This document shows positions 34,476-43,943 of a stretch of 64,000 nucleotides of DNA, in pieces. The translations under genes and the position numbers were made by a program. Location: assembly GCA_022606135.1 (NCBI GenBank), contig JABYQN010000003.1:2232001-2296000 (forward strand), read 5' to 3'. The stretch comes from Fomes fomentarius. Its lineage: Eukaryota; Basidiomycota; Agaricomycetes; Polyporales; Polyporaceae. Within the stretch, counting starts at the first letter, position 1, and each line of letters begins with the position of its first letter. The notes below the pieces were generated by a model, which did no database searches, had not been told where the DNA came from, and was given only the letters and a program-made list of their open reading frames with translations.

Positions 34476-35490
34476 ATGTCTTCATATGCGACGCTCACGG
34501 ACCTGCCTATTGAGCTCCTCCTCAAAATCGTGAAGCTCGTTCCTCAAGACGATCTATGCTCCCACATCTGGTTCTACCAATCCAGCCCCGCGGCTGCCGC
34601 AGCATACGACTTCGTGGGCGACGGGTTCTGGAAGGATGCGTGCTTGGACTCGGGTCTGGGATTTGTCCCTCAACTCGATAAGGAGGATTCGGAAACCTGC
34701 TGGCGCGATATTGTCATGGATTGTGTGAAGCACGATGCCGCTTGCAAGCGTCCGGAATGCGGGCTGTCGCTCCTGCGCACTAACCGTACGTTGATCCATC
34801 GTCTTTTGTTTCTGTCCATTGAGCGAAAGTATTTTGAAGGGAAACTATTAGCTCTGCTACGCAGACATGATCAGGTCAAGACGCATGATGCATTGCAAGA
34901 CATCACGTTCGAAGACGTGCCGTGGATCAAGGACATCCTGCGCGACGCTAGGCTGCGCATGGATACCCGTGCGAATCGTGCATATGCATTCAACAATCCC
35001 GTTCATCTGGGATGCCACCCGATGGCATACAGGAGCTTTGCAACGTTCCCGCCACAGGAGCAGCTGCGAGTCGAAAAGATTGGCTTTAAATTCTTCAAGG
35101 AATCTGATCGCACACTCCCCGTGGGGAACAAGTTCGGGGTAACTGTGTACGATGTTATCCGTACCGTCTACGATTGGTGAGCGCAGGATATACGTGCAGT
35201 AGAGAGGCATTGACATTGGAGCAACACGTGAATAGCCTCGATCTTCCGACTCCCTTCGAGAAATCCGAGGTCGATCGCAATTCGAAGACGCTCCGGGAGA
35301 TCCTATCTACGAGGTATTTCCTTCATGCATATCTTTCAACGAATCCATCCATGTTCGCTCATCGCTGTTTTTGATTAGACCGATCAAGGAGATGATATAT
35401 AAACCTATGCATCCTATGCCCGGTTCAGGCGCAAACTATTACAAGATTTATCATGCTCATATGTCCATTGAGTGTCATGACGTGTACTGA
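34476..35490 (+). CDS. F-box-like protein with a 23-nt intron or a frameshift
   Basis: The N-terminus reads MSSYATLTDLPIELLLKIVK, LVPQDDLCSHIWFYQ, a short F-box-like motif. The body contains FWKDACLDSGLGFVPQLD, CWRDIVMDCVKHDAACKRP and VGNKFGVTVYDVIRTVYD. The frame then meets a TGA at 35178. Removing 35177-35199 (GTGAGC...GTGCAG, 23 nt) keeps the frame into REALTLEQHVNSLDLP and TLREILSTR; a normal 65-nt intron (35314-35378) then leads to PIKEMIYKPMHPMPGSG and a stop at 35490. The sum is 309 codons. A 23-nt intron is far below the usual minimum in these fungi, so a 1-nt frameshift is the main alternative, and the gene may be broken. Function beyond a possible SCF adaptor role is unknown. Confidence 0.65.
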
Positions 35491-36542
35491 GTCACTGAAT
35501 CCTCGCAATACTTAATCTACAATACAATCCATTCTCTGGCTCTATGTGACTGCGTCATTCATCAATACTCGACTTATGTTATTCGACTTATATGAGGGTA
35601 TCATGAATGATCGATGTGTTTCACTCGTTCGGGGATGTGTGACAAGCGTTGTACTGGTGCTCGTCGTGGTCGAGATTGGGTGTGGGTGGCAGTACTCATC
35701 ATTCACAGTGGATCAATGGAGCTGGATGTGATCGTGAAGGTGCGAGGTGAAGACGAGCCGGCGGTCGAGAGATACTCGGAGGAGATGAAGCGGAGGATAT
35801 GAACTTGAGGTGGAACAGGAGGACAGGACTTGGAGCTTGAAGTGGTTTAAGAGGAGGAGGATATCTAATTGAAGACAAGAAGCGGGACTCGGAGCTCGAG
35901 AGCGGTAGATGGGGACTCGGAGCTGGAACTGAGATAGATGAGGAGACGGAGGAACTCGAGGCGGGAGGGACTGGAACTCGAGGATGAGGATGAGGAGCGG
36001 GAGCTGATGGCGATTGAAAAGGAGCTCGAGGCGGGAGGAGCTGGAACCCGAGGAGGATGAGGATGAAGAGCGGAAACTGAACTAGGCTCAACTATGATTC
36101 TGAGTCCAATGCTGCACTGGCTAATCCCGAGATCAGTGTTCACTCATTCTAATGCGAGTGTACGGCTGACAGGAGCAACGTAGAAGCCCTCTTTACTGGC
36201 GGGGCAGATGTTATAGTAGCTCAGCATCGACGACTCCGTTGCGAACCAAAACCTCGACAAACTCGCATCCCAAGAGCGGCATTCAAGGGTATGAGCCTGT
36301 CTGGAAACCTCAAACGGGCTCGTGTACTTAGTACTTAGTGCTCTCGCATACTGATAGTGTTCAACTCTCGAAGAGGTCAAAAAGAGGTATTACCTAATAA
36401 GGAGGCGTCTGTTAAGGTAAGTAATTGATCTGAACGTATATTAGGCTGTGGCGTTCCACTGCACCCTTATTGCTAAGCGTTCATCTGCAGCAAAGTCGTA
36501 AACCTTTGGGGGAACATACTTTGTCCTTGTGCTCCTCAAAGA
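35491..36542. other. Intergenic, AT-rich then GA-rich low complexity
   Basis: No gene is recognised. The first part is AT-rich 3' flank. From about 35,740 to 36,080 the plus strand is strongly purine-rich. The right half is the promoter region of the 2OG oxygenase gene and belongs to the duplicated segment shared with 62.1-63.2 kb. Confidence 0.55.
35740..36082. repeat. Purine-rich low-complexity repeat tract
   Basis: Imperfect repeats of units such as GAGCTCGAGGCGGGAGGAGC and GAGGATGAGGATGAGGAGCG run on the plus strand. Two larger units (about 35950-36012 and 36020-36080) are diverged tandem copies. The tract gives the long Ser/Pro-rich minus-strand frames here, which I regard as artefacts of composition. 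The same sequence recurs at 62090-62190. Confidence 0.7.
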
Positions 36543-37340
36543 ATGTCTCAGAATCGCGAAACGGAAGGCTTGCAGATACTGGTCGAGAAGCTGCGTTCGA
36601 CACTCACCGAAACCCTCCCCTACTGCAGCGGCACCGTCCCAGTCAAACCTCGAGATATCCTTCTCTACTACGGCAAGAAGGATGACGAGCTTGGGTTAGT
36701 ATCTGGACCATTCATTGCCCAGAAGCGCTGGTTCAGTTGACTGACGTGATAATCCAGTCGAATTGACCTCCTGAATCCGACCCCTGATGCTTTGGATCGC
36801 CTCGAGAAAGTATGCCAGCCCGCCACATTCGGGCTCAATGACAAGGACGTCCTCGACGAGTCGTATCGCAAAGCTGGCAAGCTTGACATTGATTCATTCA
36901 TGCTTGGCTTCGACGCGGAACGCACAGGACTCCTCGATGCCGTCCGCATGGCACTCTTCCCCGGTAGGGAAGAAACTCGGTCGATCGATGCTGAGCTGTA
37001 CAAATTGAACATCTATGGTGAGTGTTGCTTATCGTGGACTCGGATTCGTTTATCCCATCAGGCGCCTATAACAATGATATGAACCACGATACTGATGGCC
37101 CACGACGTTCAGGAAAAGACGCGTTCTTCAAACCGCACAAAGATACTCCGCGCGCGCCGCACATGTTCGGCTCACTCGTGATTGTCTTTCCGACTCCGCA
37201 CACAGGCGGCGCACTCAATCTCCGCTACGAAGACAAGGAGTACACGTTCGATGCTCCACAACTCCTTCCCGACGCCAAGCTCGTTTCGTCTGAGGCAGAC
37301 AACGAGGCAAAGCAGTCCTCGCACGTTGCGTTCGTCGCTT
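35979..37340 (+). repeat. Segmental duplication, copy A
   Basis: It matches 62091-64000 in the same orientation, from the end of the purine-rich tract through the promoter and the first part of the 2OG oxygenase gene. Identity is high, with scattered substitutions. The only large difference is the transposon present in copy B. The true right end is unknown because copy B runs off the window. Confidence 0.87.
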
Positions 37341-38122
37341 TCTTCAGCGACGTCGAACACGAGGTGATGCCAGTTACATCGGGACATCGCATCACTATCA
37401 CATACAACCTCTACTTCGCTATGGGCACTCCGTCCGCATACCTTCGTGCACGCACACACGCAGTTCAGCTTGCCCAACCAAGGGCGCTGCATGCGGATGG
37501 CATCGCCGATGCACTTCGCGCTCTCATCAATGATCCAAGTTGTCTCGTGAGCGGAGGGATGCTCGGTTTTGGGTTACGTCATCAATACCCCCTCCCACAA
37601 TCATGGACGTTAGGCGATCCGAACCCCCTCAGGCAGCTCGAAGATTTCCTTAAAGGAACTGACGCTGCACTATTCCGTGCATTGGAGGCAGAGGGACTTT
37701 TCCCAGTTCTTCGGCTCTACTACTCGGACGAGGCAAGCAGCGAAGAATATGAAGGTGTCCTCCTCGACCGTGTTGTCTACGTCCAATTACCAGGGTTGGA
37801 AGATTCCTTAGAAACGCAGGCGATGGAACGAGGCGGGATATCAGTCCAAGTCCCTCGCAATCGCGACACGGGAGCGAAGTTGTACGGGGGAGAGATGTAC
37901 ATGGTCACTCCAATGACTAGGTGGAACCGGGTCAAGGCGGCGTACATGGCATACGGCAACGAATCCACCCTCGGGCTGGCTTACGCGGACCTGTGCTTGG
38001 TCGTGGAGATGCGGGACTCGAAAGGTCGTCGGAGAGGTTTGTTGGAGGAGAATGAACGTGCTAAGTTCTTCAGGAACACCTATGATGAGCGCGAGCAATC
38101 CGAGACGACAGGTCCGTTTTAG
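36543..38122 (+). CDS. 2OG-Fe(II) oxygenase, prolyl-4-hydroxylase-like
   Basis: Three exons (36543-36694, 36758-37017, 37113-38122) sum to 474 codons, giving 473 residues. The oxygenase domain starts in exon 3: FFKPHKDTPR supplies the HxD iron ligands, VEHEVMPVTSGHRITITYNL supplies the distal His and the Arg that binds 2-oxoglutarate, and GSLVIVFPTPHTGGALNLRY is the usual strand between them. This matches the 2OG-FeII_Oxy family found in fungal prolyl-hydroxylase-like proteins of unknown substrate. The C-terminal part (about residues 270-473) is less conserved and may form a substrate-recognition domain. There is no signal peptide, so a cytosolic or nuclear location is likely. A second copy starts at 63193 and a decayed one lies at 51.7-52.1 kb. 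Confidence 0.87.
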
Positions 38123-39185
38123 GTTGTACAGAGATCAATTTCGCGCTACTATGTGACAGCAATGCACAATGAAGAGTAAAACAACGTGGCTCCCTGTACT
38201 AGACCAGGCCTGGCCTACCTTATATGCATAGCCGGCGAGGACTCATACTAAGAAGTAACTGTAAGCAAACAAACGAGCAGCAACGATTGCAGTGATAGGG
38301 ATATCATGATTCGTGGTCTATCTATATGAAGTTCGTTTCCTCCAGGGTATGTAGAGTCGCGAGGTTTTCCCCTTAAGCACATGACATCTGAGTCGTACTT
38401 CTTCAAAGTTCACGCGGCGCGTCTGTTGTAATAGAACGCTGCGAGACTGGAACTTTGGGTCCATAAGAACTTACAGAAGGCCAGCCAGCCTCTAGTCTTG
38501 AACGTTATTACGGTGCTTCTGCAGTTCTCAGAAACATCATTTCATGTGGGAGACCCCCCGGCGCATCTTCTGTCCTTGCTTTTCGTGCTTCTCCGCAGTA
38601 CACTGTACCCAAAAAATGCACTACAACATCACCGGCCTCGGCTCCCCGCAGTACTTTGTCACTTCAACCCCGTCGTCATCACGTACAACGAGACGCGGAC
38701 ATGCATGGAAACATCCTTATCGCATCATTGTAAATGCGAAGAGGGATATTTGGATTTGACGCTGACGGGCCTCATGCGTCTGGTTCGATCGCAACTTCCG
38801 TGTGCTCTTGGATGTCATCGGGCTTTGGTCGCTCGTGCGAATATTGGAAGCTCATACAGTGTTAGAGGGACGCTCCAAAAGCGGCTTCTATCGCCCGTTC
38901 TTCGTGCCTCGCTACAATGTGCAGGCGGCGGAGGAGGAGGATATTTACCGGGGAAGGCTACACATTGCGTGATGGACACTGTGCGTTTGATCAGATTATT
39001 TCTGCGCCTCGAAAGTTCGAGTGTATATGTACAAAGTGAAATGAATGTCGACAGTAGCTAGCGAGTCGGCTACTGAAGGAGCGCAACAGGAATGTCCGAT
39101 TCTCATTCCTGCGGTTGAACCCATTGGTATATCTTCTGCGGGATGTCTAATGTGGTAGGAATCAGCGATCACCTCTACTTCAATT
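38123..39185. other. Mostly non-coding; possible gene remnant at 38.6-39.0 kb
   Basis: The first 400 bp hold nothing I recognise. A plus-strand frame near 38616-38757 (MHYNITGLGSPQYFV...) and another from 38781 (WFDRNFRVLLDVIGLWSLVR, FYRPFFVPRYNVQAAEEED) lie in the same frame, separated by two stops about 25 bp apart. The second reads like coding sequence. I cannot name a family; a decayed gene is the likeliest explanation. Confidence 0.35.
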
Positions 39186-40030
39186 TCACACCGCGATTGC
39201 TTCTTCGCCCGGAGAATCTATATCGGAGACACTGTTGGTGTCGGGCACTAGCATCGTGACAACCTTCAGCTCGATGTTATCGTTCGAGTTCGTCTGTTTT
39301 GTACTCGAGTCCTGCGATGGTCGTGAAGATTGTTGATGATCACCAAGAGTAAATAGTGGCATACCCTCGCCCGATCTCCATCCTCGCGTTCGAACCAGTA
39401 CTTCTGAGGATTGTAGATTTGAACGGCATGGCCTCATTCATGATAGAGCGGTGCTCTGTGATGAGAGACTTCCGCCCATTGAGCCTGTAACATTCCAATG
39501 AGATATTGATCCCTAAAAACTTGAATATTAACGTACAATGCCAAGAAGGTGTTGGAGTACACTGAAGATGCGCGTGAGGTCACGGTCTCAAAATTAGACA
39601 TCAAGCCCCTAGTATCTTCAATGTTCTGAACGTCATCTTCGTGAGTTCATGCAGTAACCCTCTTAAGGGTTACAACTCATGTGATGATTCCGCCCCATAT
39701 CTAGTCTCTTTTGTGGCCCGATAATCTTATTTACACCGCCATCTCCGTCATTCTCACCAAGTCTACGTCCGAAGTGGCGTAAGAGAAAGGAGCGGGGTTG
39801 CCTACATGCACTGCATTCCGACTCACCAGATGATCAGTCCTGACAGCACGCACATCAGAAACATACGAATGTCCCACAAATGGATCACGCACCACTACTG
39901 ACAGTGTATATGATGAGTATATCAAGTATGGAGTCGGTAGTACTGTGAGACAGCACCGCAGGAACCAGATGAGCATGACAGTCATGATCAGGTCTGCCGC
40001 CATGATAAGCCTTGAAACTAGAGATACAAG
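39186..40030 (-). pseudogene. DUF6534 membrane protein gene with inverted exon block
   Basis: On the minus strand the pieces MAADLIMTVMLIWFL, TTDSILDILIIYTVSSG and LIIW (40.0-39.83 kb), then YSNTFLA (about 39.55 kb) and an acidic C-terminus (NIELKVVTMLVPDTNSVSD, 39.2-39.3 kb) come in the order of a DUF6534 seven-helix protein. The two exons that should lie between LIIW and YSNTFLA, namely IFNVLNVIF (39613-39639) and SLLWPDNLIYTAISVILTK (39704-39760), are present but on the plus strand, each with its own correctly oriented splice acceptor. The block of about 200 bp has therefore been inverted. A frame change also separates WFLRCC from TTDSIL. The gene cannot make a normal product. An apparently intact relative with the normal exon order lies at 55.4-57.7 kb. 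Confidence 0.75.
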
Positions 40031-40321
40031 CCACTATGATTGCCATCCTCAGTCTTCTCTGTGAGAGCACATAAGCAGCGAACTCACCGACAGGTCCAGG
40101 AACTCTGACATGGTTTGCTTGTTCCACCTATAATCAATCGTCAGTATGTCGGCACTATACAAATCAGAGTAGAGACGGACCCTAGAGCGGTGAAGGCTGA
40201 ATGCTACATCAGTCCATAACTCAGGTATGCCCGTCGATTAGTCTTACCAGTGAAGGACCCTAGAACGGAGCGATGACATTCAATAACGACCATCGACTTC
40301 ACCTTACCCTAGCCCCCTCAG

Positions 40322-41000
40322 TGGCTGAATTCGACCGCGACGTGGGTATCTCCTACCTCAAAGGCACGCATCTTAACGACTCGAAAGGTGCACTCGGGAG
40401 CAAGAAAGACCGACACGAGAACATTGGATTGTAAGCACAATGTCTTCTCCGTCATCTTTCCTCGCCGTCACCGTCCCTAATCCAGCGCTCAATTCTTCCA
40501 TACCTATTAGAGGACATCTCGGCCTACGTACCTTCGCACACATCCTCTCCGACCCACGCACGCGCGACATTCCGCTCGTCCTCGAGACCCCCGCATATGA
40601 CGTACCGTCGACCTCTGGCTCCAGTGCTGCTGCGCGTGATAGGCTCGCGAAGGAGGGCATGAGTGTGTGGCGCACGGAGGTGTCGGTACTGAACCGGCTC
40701 TCTGGACGACCTCGTGCTGGTCAGAGCGGTAGCACTGAAGGAGACAACGGGAAGGATAGCGTGATCGGACATGCGAATGAGGATGCGAAAGGACGATTGG
40801 AGGAGAGCGAATTGGAGGGCCTTAAGGGGGAGATTGCCGACGCGGTCGAGAAGGCAAGTAAGTTGAAGGATGGGAAGGGGAAGAAGCAGGGTGGGGGGAA
40901 GGGACAGGGCGGGAAGAGGAAAGCGAAATGGAAAGCTTGTAAAGAGGAGGAGGAGGAGGAGGAAGAGGATGGGGATAGTTGTTCCGACCTGGAGCATTGA
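40322..41000 (+). pseudogene. 5'-truncated Apn1/endonuclease IV fragment
   Basis: Two exons encode the C-terminal part of a class II AP endonuclease: [31 protein letters not shown], then after an intron (about 40425-40511) GHLGLRTFAHILSDPRTRDI and PLVLETPAYD. HLNDSK and the ending LVLETP are conserved metal-site blocks of endonuclease IV, a DNA base-excision-repair enzyme. The tail is Lys-rich then Glu-rich (a run of Glu) and ends with TGA at 41000. The N-terminal two thirds, including the first His/Glu metal ligands, are absent: I find no trace in the 300 bp upstream, which ends at the DUF6534 pseudogene. The Met frame at 40440 starts inside the intron and is not a real start. Likely a non-functional fragment; the intact gene should be elsewhere. 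Confidence 0.77.
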
Positions 41001-41255
41001 ACGTCGGTGAGAGCGTTACTCGTTTGCTAGTAGATTGTTTCATGGGTTGACGTGACAAATTGAAATTCCAGATGTTGTATCTGTTCACCTTTTCTATAGC
41101 ATCCTGCCTGTGATCGTCTCGACAATGATTTCTGCGAGTCCCTATCTGCGCTTTCCTACTGCCTGTGCTGCAAATACTGAACCATTCATAGTTGAGTGAC
41201 TGCTCACTGACTCTTGGACTGCAGGGCAACTCTCACGCTCAAATCTTTGAGATCG

Positions 41256-41850
41256 GAAAATTCGCACGTCGCCACCTCCTTCGCATCATCGTCCATCCCT
41301 GACCTACTCGCCTCCCCTCTCGTGCTGCCCATGGGCCAGGTCTTCCTTGACGTGCTCGGCAAGCAGGGTATGCCGGCGAACTTTCGCGCGGGATAACGCG
41401 TTGCCTGGGTCGAGGTGGTGGAAGATAGTACACTCGTATACTCGCACGCCGGTGAACGCTGTGTGGCTTGTCATGGTGCTGTCCGCGGTTTGCGGACTGC
41501 TGGGTCTCTCGGAGACTGCCCTGTCTGCGTTTGCAGAGTGCGTGTCCACTGTTGAACTTGCCATTTTTCCATCGTCTCCGGTGTGCATGCGCGAGCGAGG
41601 CATGCTGATTATTCGTGGATGCAGAGCATCGGTCGTGGGGATGTACACGTCTTATATCACGCCGATCATCCTCTGGTTGACCTCAGGCCGAGACAAACTG
41701 CAGCGCGGACCGTTCTCGCTGGGAAGGTGGTACATGCCTATCGGGATTATCGCAGTTGCGTGGGTGAGCTTTGTGATCGTGCTCCTCATGTTCCCGCCTA
41801 CAAACCGCCCTACCGCCGAGACTATGAGTGCATGCTCTGCTGGATACAGT
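41256..41850 (+). pseudogene. Permease C-terminal fragment (GABA/choline-type APC)
   Basis: The pieces read IPDLLASPLVLPMGQVFLDV, then, after a frame jump, TFARDNALPGSRWWK, TPVNAVWLVMVLSAVCGLLG, and after an intron ASVVGMYTSYITPIIL, LTSGRDKLQRGPFSLGRWYM and PIGIIAVAWVSFVIVLLMFP. This is the C-terminal half of a fungal GABA/choline/amino-acid permease of the APC superfamily. Between GKQGM and TFARD some sixty residues are missing and the frame changes, so the piece carries an internal deletion. The usual end after PPTNRPTAE is also lost. Everything upstream of about 41,256 in the family is absent. A non-functional remnant is the best call; the transport role applies only to the family. Confidence 0.77.
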
Positions 41851-42158
41851 AACCTAACATCGGCGGAAAGCTTCATACGCAGCACTGCCTATCCATCCTC
41901 TTCTGGACTCTCTAACTGACAAGTATGGAGGAAGACAGTCGCAAACGAAGAGGGTTAGTATGTTGACAAACGGAGATCAGATAGCGAGGGTAAAAATTTC
42001 GTGCGAGTGAGTGCCATTGCGCGTTCTACGCGGTCTGCACACGCTCGCGCTCAATAATGCTCGCAATGTCTGCGTGGCGCGGGGTGATCTCGCACTTGAA
42101 TATCGGCGGGCTCCTGCATTACATTACACAGATCAGTCTCCTGACTAAACAAGGTAGA

Positions 42159-43530
42159 TTACGGCAGGAGTAGTGGGTCGAGAACGTATGCGACGAGTCC
42201 ACCATCGAGCATATCATGCGGGTCGGGCATGATCGCGTTCCCGTGCTCGTCCTTGGCCTTGCGGAAGTCGAACGCCCAGAGGAGGCACGCGATGTCGATG
42301 AACAGCGACTGGTTCGCGAAGTTGTACCCTGCACAGATCCTGTATGGCGATGAGCACCACCTCGTGCCGAGGAGGAACGCAACGTGCAGTGGTTTAACGC
42401 ACCGCCTGCCGAAACCGAAGGTGACATGGCCCATGTTGTGGGTGTCTGGGGGCGCGGTCTCGTTCTTCCCGCTCTCGTCGAGGAACCGCTCCGGTCGGAA
42501 GTTGTCGTAGTCGGGAAACACATTAGGGTCCCTATGATTTTTTATTTTCACCCGCGTCGAGATCCACGAGTTCAGCACGATTGACAAGAACCCATACAAG
42601 CTACCCGCACTTACGTGTTCATAGCCCTATGTCGCGGCTCCTCTCCATCAGCCCACCGTTCAACCGCGCATGTCTCAAGAGAGACTCAGCAGACGCACCA
42701 GATATTCCCAAGCACGAGAGCACCCTTGGGGATAAAGTACCCCTCGTACCAGTCGTCCTGACTCGTCGCGCGCGGAGTACCCAACGGGTCGACCGTGCGC
42801 CATCGCAACGTCTCGCGGACGCAGGCGCGGATGTATGTGTAACGGGCACCGGCGGGAGCGGGAGCGGGACGTCGGGCAACGGGCAAAGGTCGAGTCGGGC
42901 GAGGCGGGCGAGAGGACGAGGAGAACGAGGAGGGTGCCGGGAACTGGCGTTGATTCCGCAAGGCGTACAAATGAATCTGTAAGGACTATATACTGTAATC
43001 TATGGGACAGTGGGGGCCACGCGAGATGAGGCGGCGGGCGAATAGGAATGAGGGAATGGTCGGCATCCGGGGCGCGATGTCGGGACAAGAACTAAAAAGG
43101 AAAATACATCAGAACATACGATCGGTATCTAAGAGTCCATGATACTATCTACGAAAGGCCATGAGGCTCGTGTAACAGCAAGGCCGTTACAGTATGGTAG
43201 ATTGTCCCGGTCGGCGAATGTTGGCGTGCGGTCGCGACCGACGACGGCCACCTCGGGGTGGAGCACCATCGCGAGCACCAAGATAATAAGCTGTCCGGCG
43301 GTCTGTGGTTCAAGATGAGAGTGGGGGAGAATCACATCGACCAAGGAAGGGTGGTCAGTTCAGACGTACTTGACGGGGGAAGGGACAGGTAAGTATCAGA
43401 CGCACCGTCTCTGCGCTGGCGCCGAACATGTTGCCTGCGAGCCACGCCATCTGCTTCGCCGACAGCCCATGACGGTCCTTGTTCTCGACGAGACCGGCAG
43501 CGAAGCTCTTCGCCTCGCTAATCTGTCCCA
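42159..43530 (-). pseudogene. Cytochrome P450 C-terminal half, interrupted
   Basis: On the minus strand the order is AKSFAAGLVENKDRHGLSAK, QMAWLAGNMFGASAET (I helix, GxxAET), TAGQLIILVLAMVLHPEV, VVGRDRTPTFADRDNLPY, then a stretch of about 350 bp unrelated to P450, then IRACVRETLRWRTVDPLG (K helix ExxR), DDWYEGYFIPKGALVLGNIW, FPDYDNFRPERFLDES, HVTFGFGRR and, after an intron, ICAGYNFANQSLFID with the haem Cys, ending LVAYVLDPLLLP. The N-terminal 250 or so residues are missing, a short block after HPEV is deleted, and no splice pair bridges the 350-bp insertion. The motifs would otherwise be functional. It is a decayed gene of a family that shares the QxAWLAGxMFGA I helix with many agaricomycete P450s. 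Confidence 0.8.
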
Positions 43531-43943
43531 GCAACAGGGACGACACCTTGTAAAGGTTATGCACGGCTGTACAGCCGATGTGCATACGTCCATCCACAAT
43601 GTGTTCCATCGAAACGCCTCAAGCACAAGAGTGGCAACTTCTCATCTTTCACGGTGAAGGTGGCGACGTATGTTCTTCAGGTCAAAATTGTAACCCCTTG
43701 CTATGTTGGTGAGCTCTACTGGAATAACTTCGTGCTCGAGTCCCATCTCATACCTCGGTCTTTATCGAACCTTGTGCACGAAGAACCCACTTCAACTTAA
43801 CCAATACATACTATAGGATGCACAATAGATATATGATACAACTCGCATAGTAAGGCTGCTCGAGGAAAGCGGGAACCACTGATTGCGAACGTTTGCCTGT
43901 TGCCGACGGAAACAACTTGGACTTCGAGTTGAACCTTGCGTAA

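Noticed and set aside
35699..36143. Ser/Pro-rich minus-strand frames
   Set aside because: They are the reverse of a purine-rich low-complexity tract; no start context or domain supports them.
39650..39680. Hairpin GTAACCCT-CTTA-AGGGTTAC as a regulatory or telomere-like element
   Set aside because: It is a single 8-bp stem inside a pseudogene with no repeat array; probably chance or an intron remnant.
40440..40511. ATG-initiated start MSSPSSFLAVTV for the Apn1 fragment
   Set aside because: This part fits an intron (GTAAGC donor at about 40431) that joins HENIGL to GHLGLRTF, the conserved endonuclease IV sequence.
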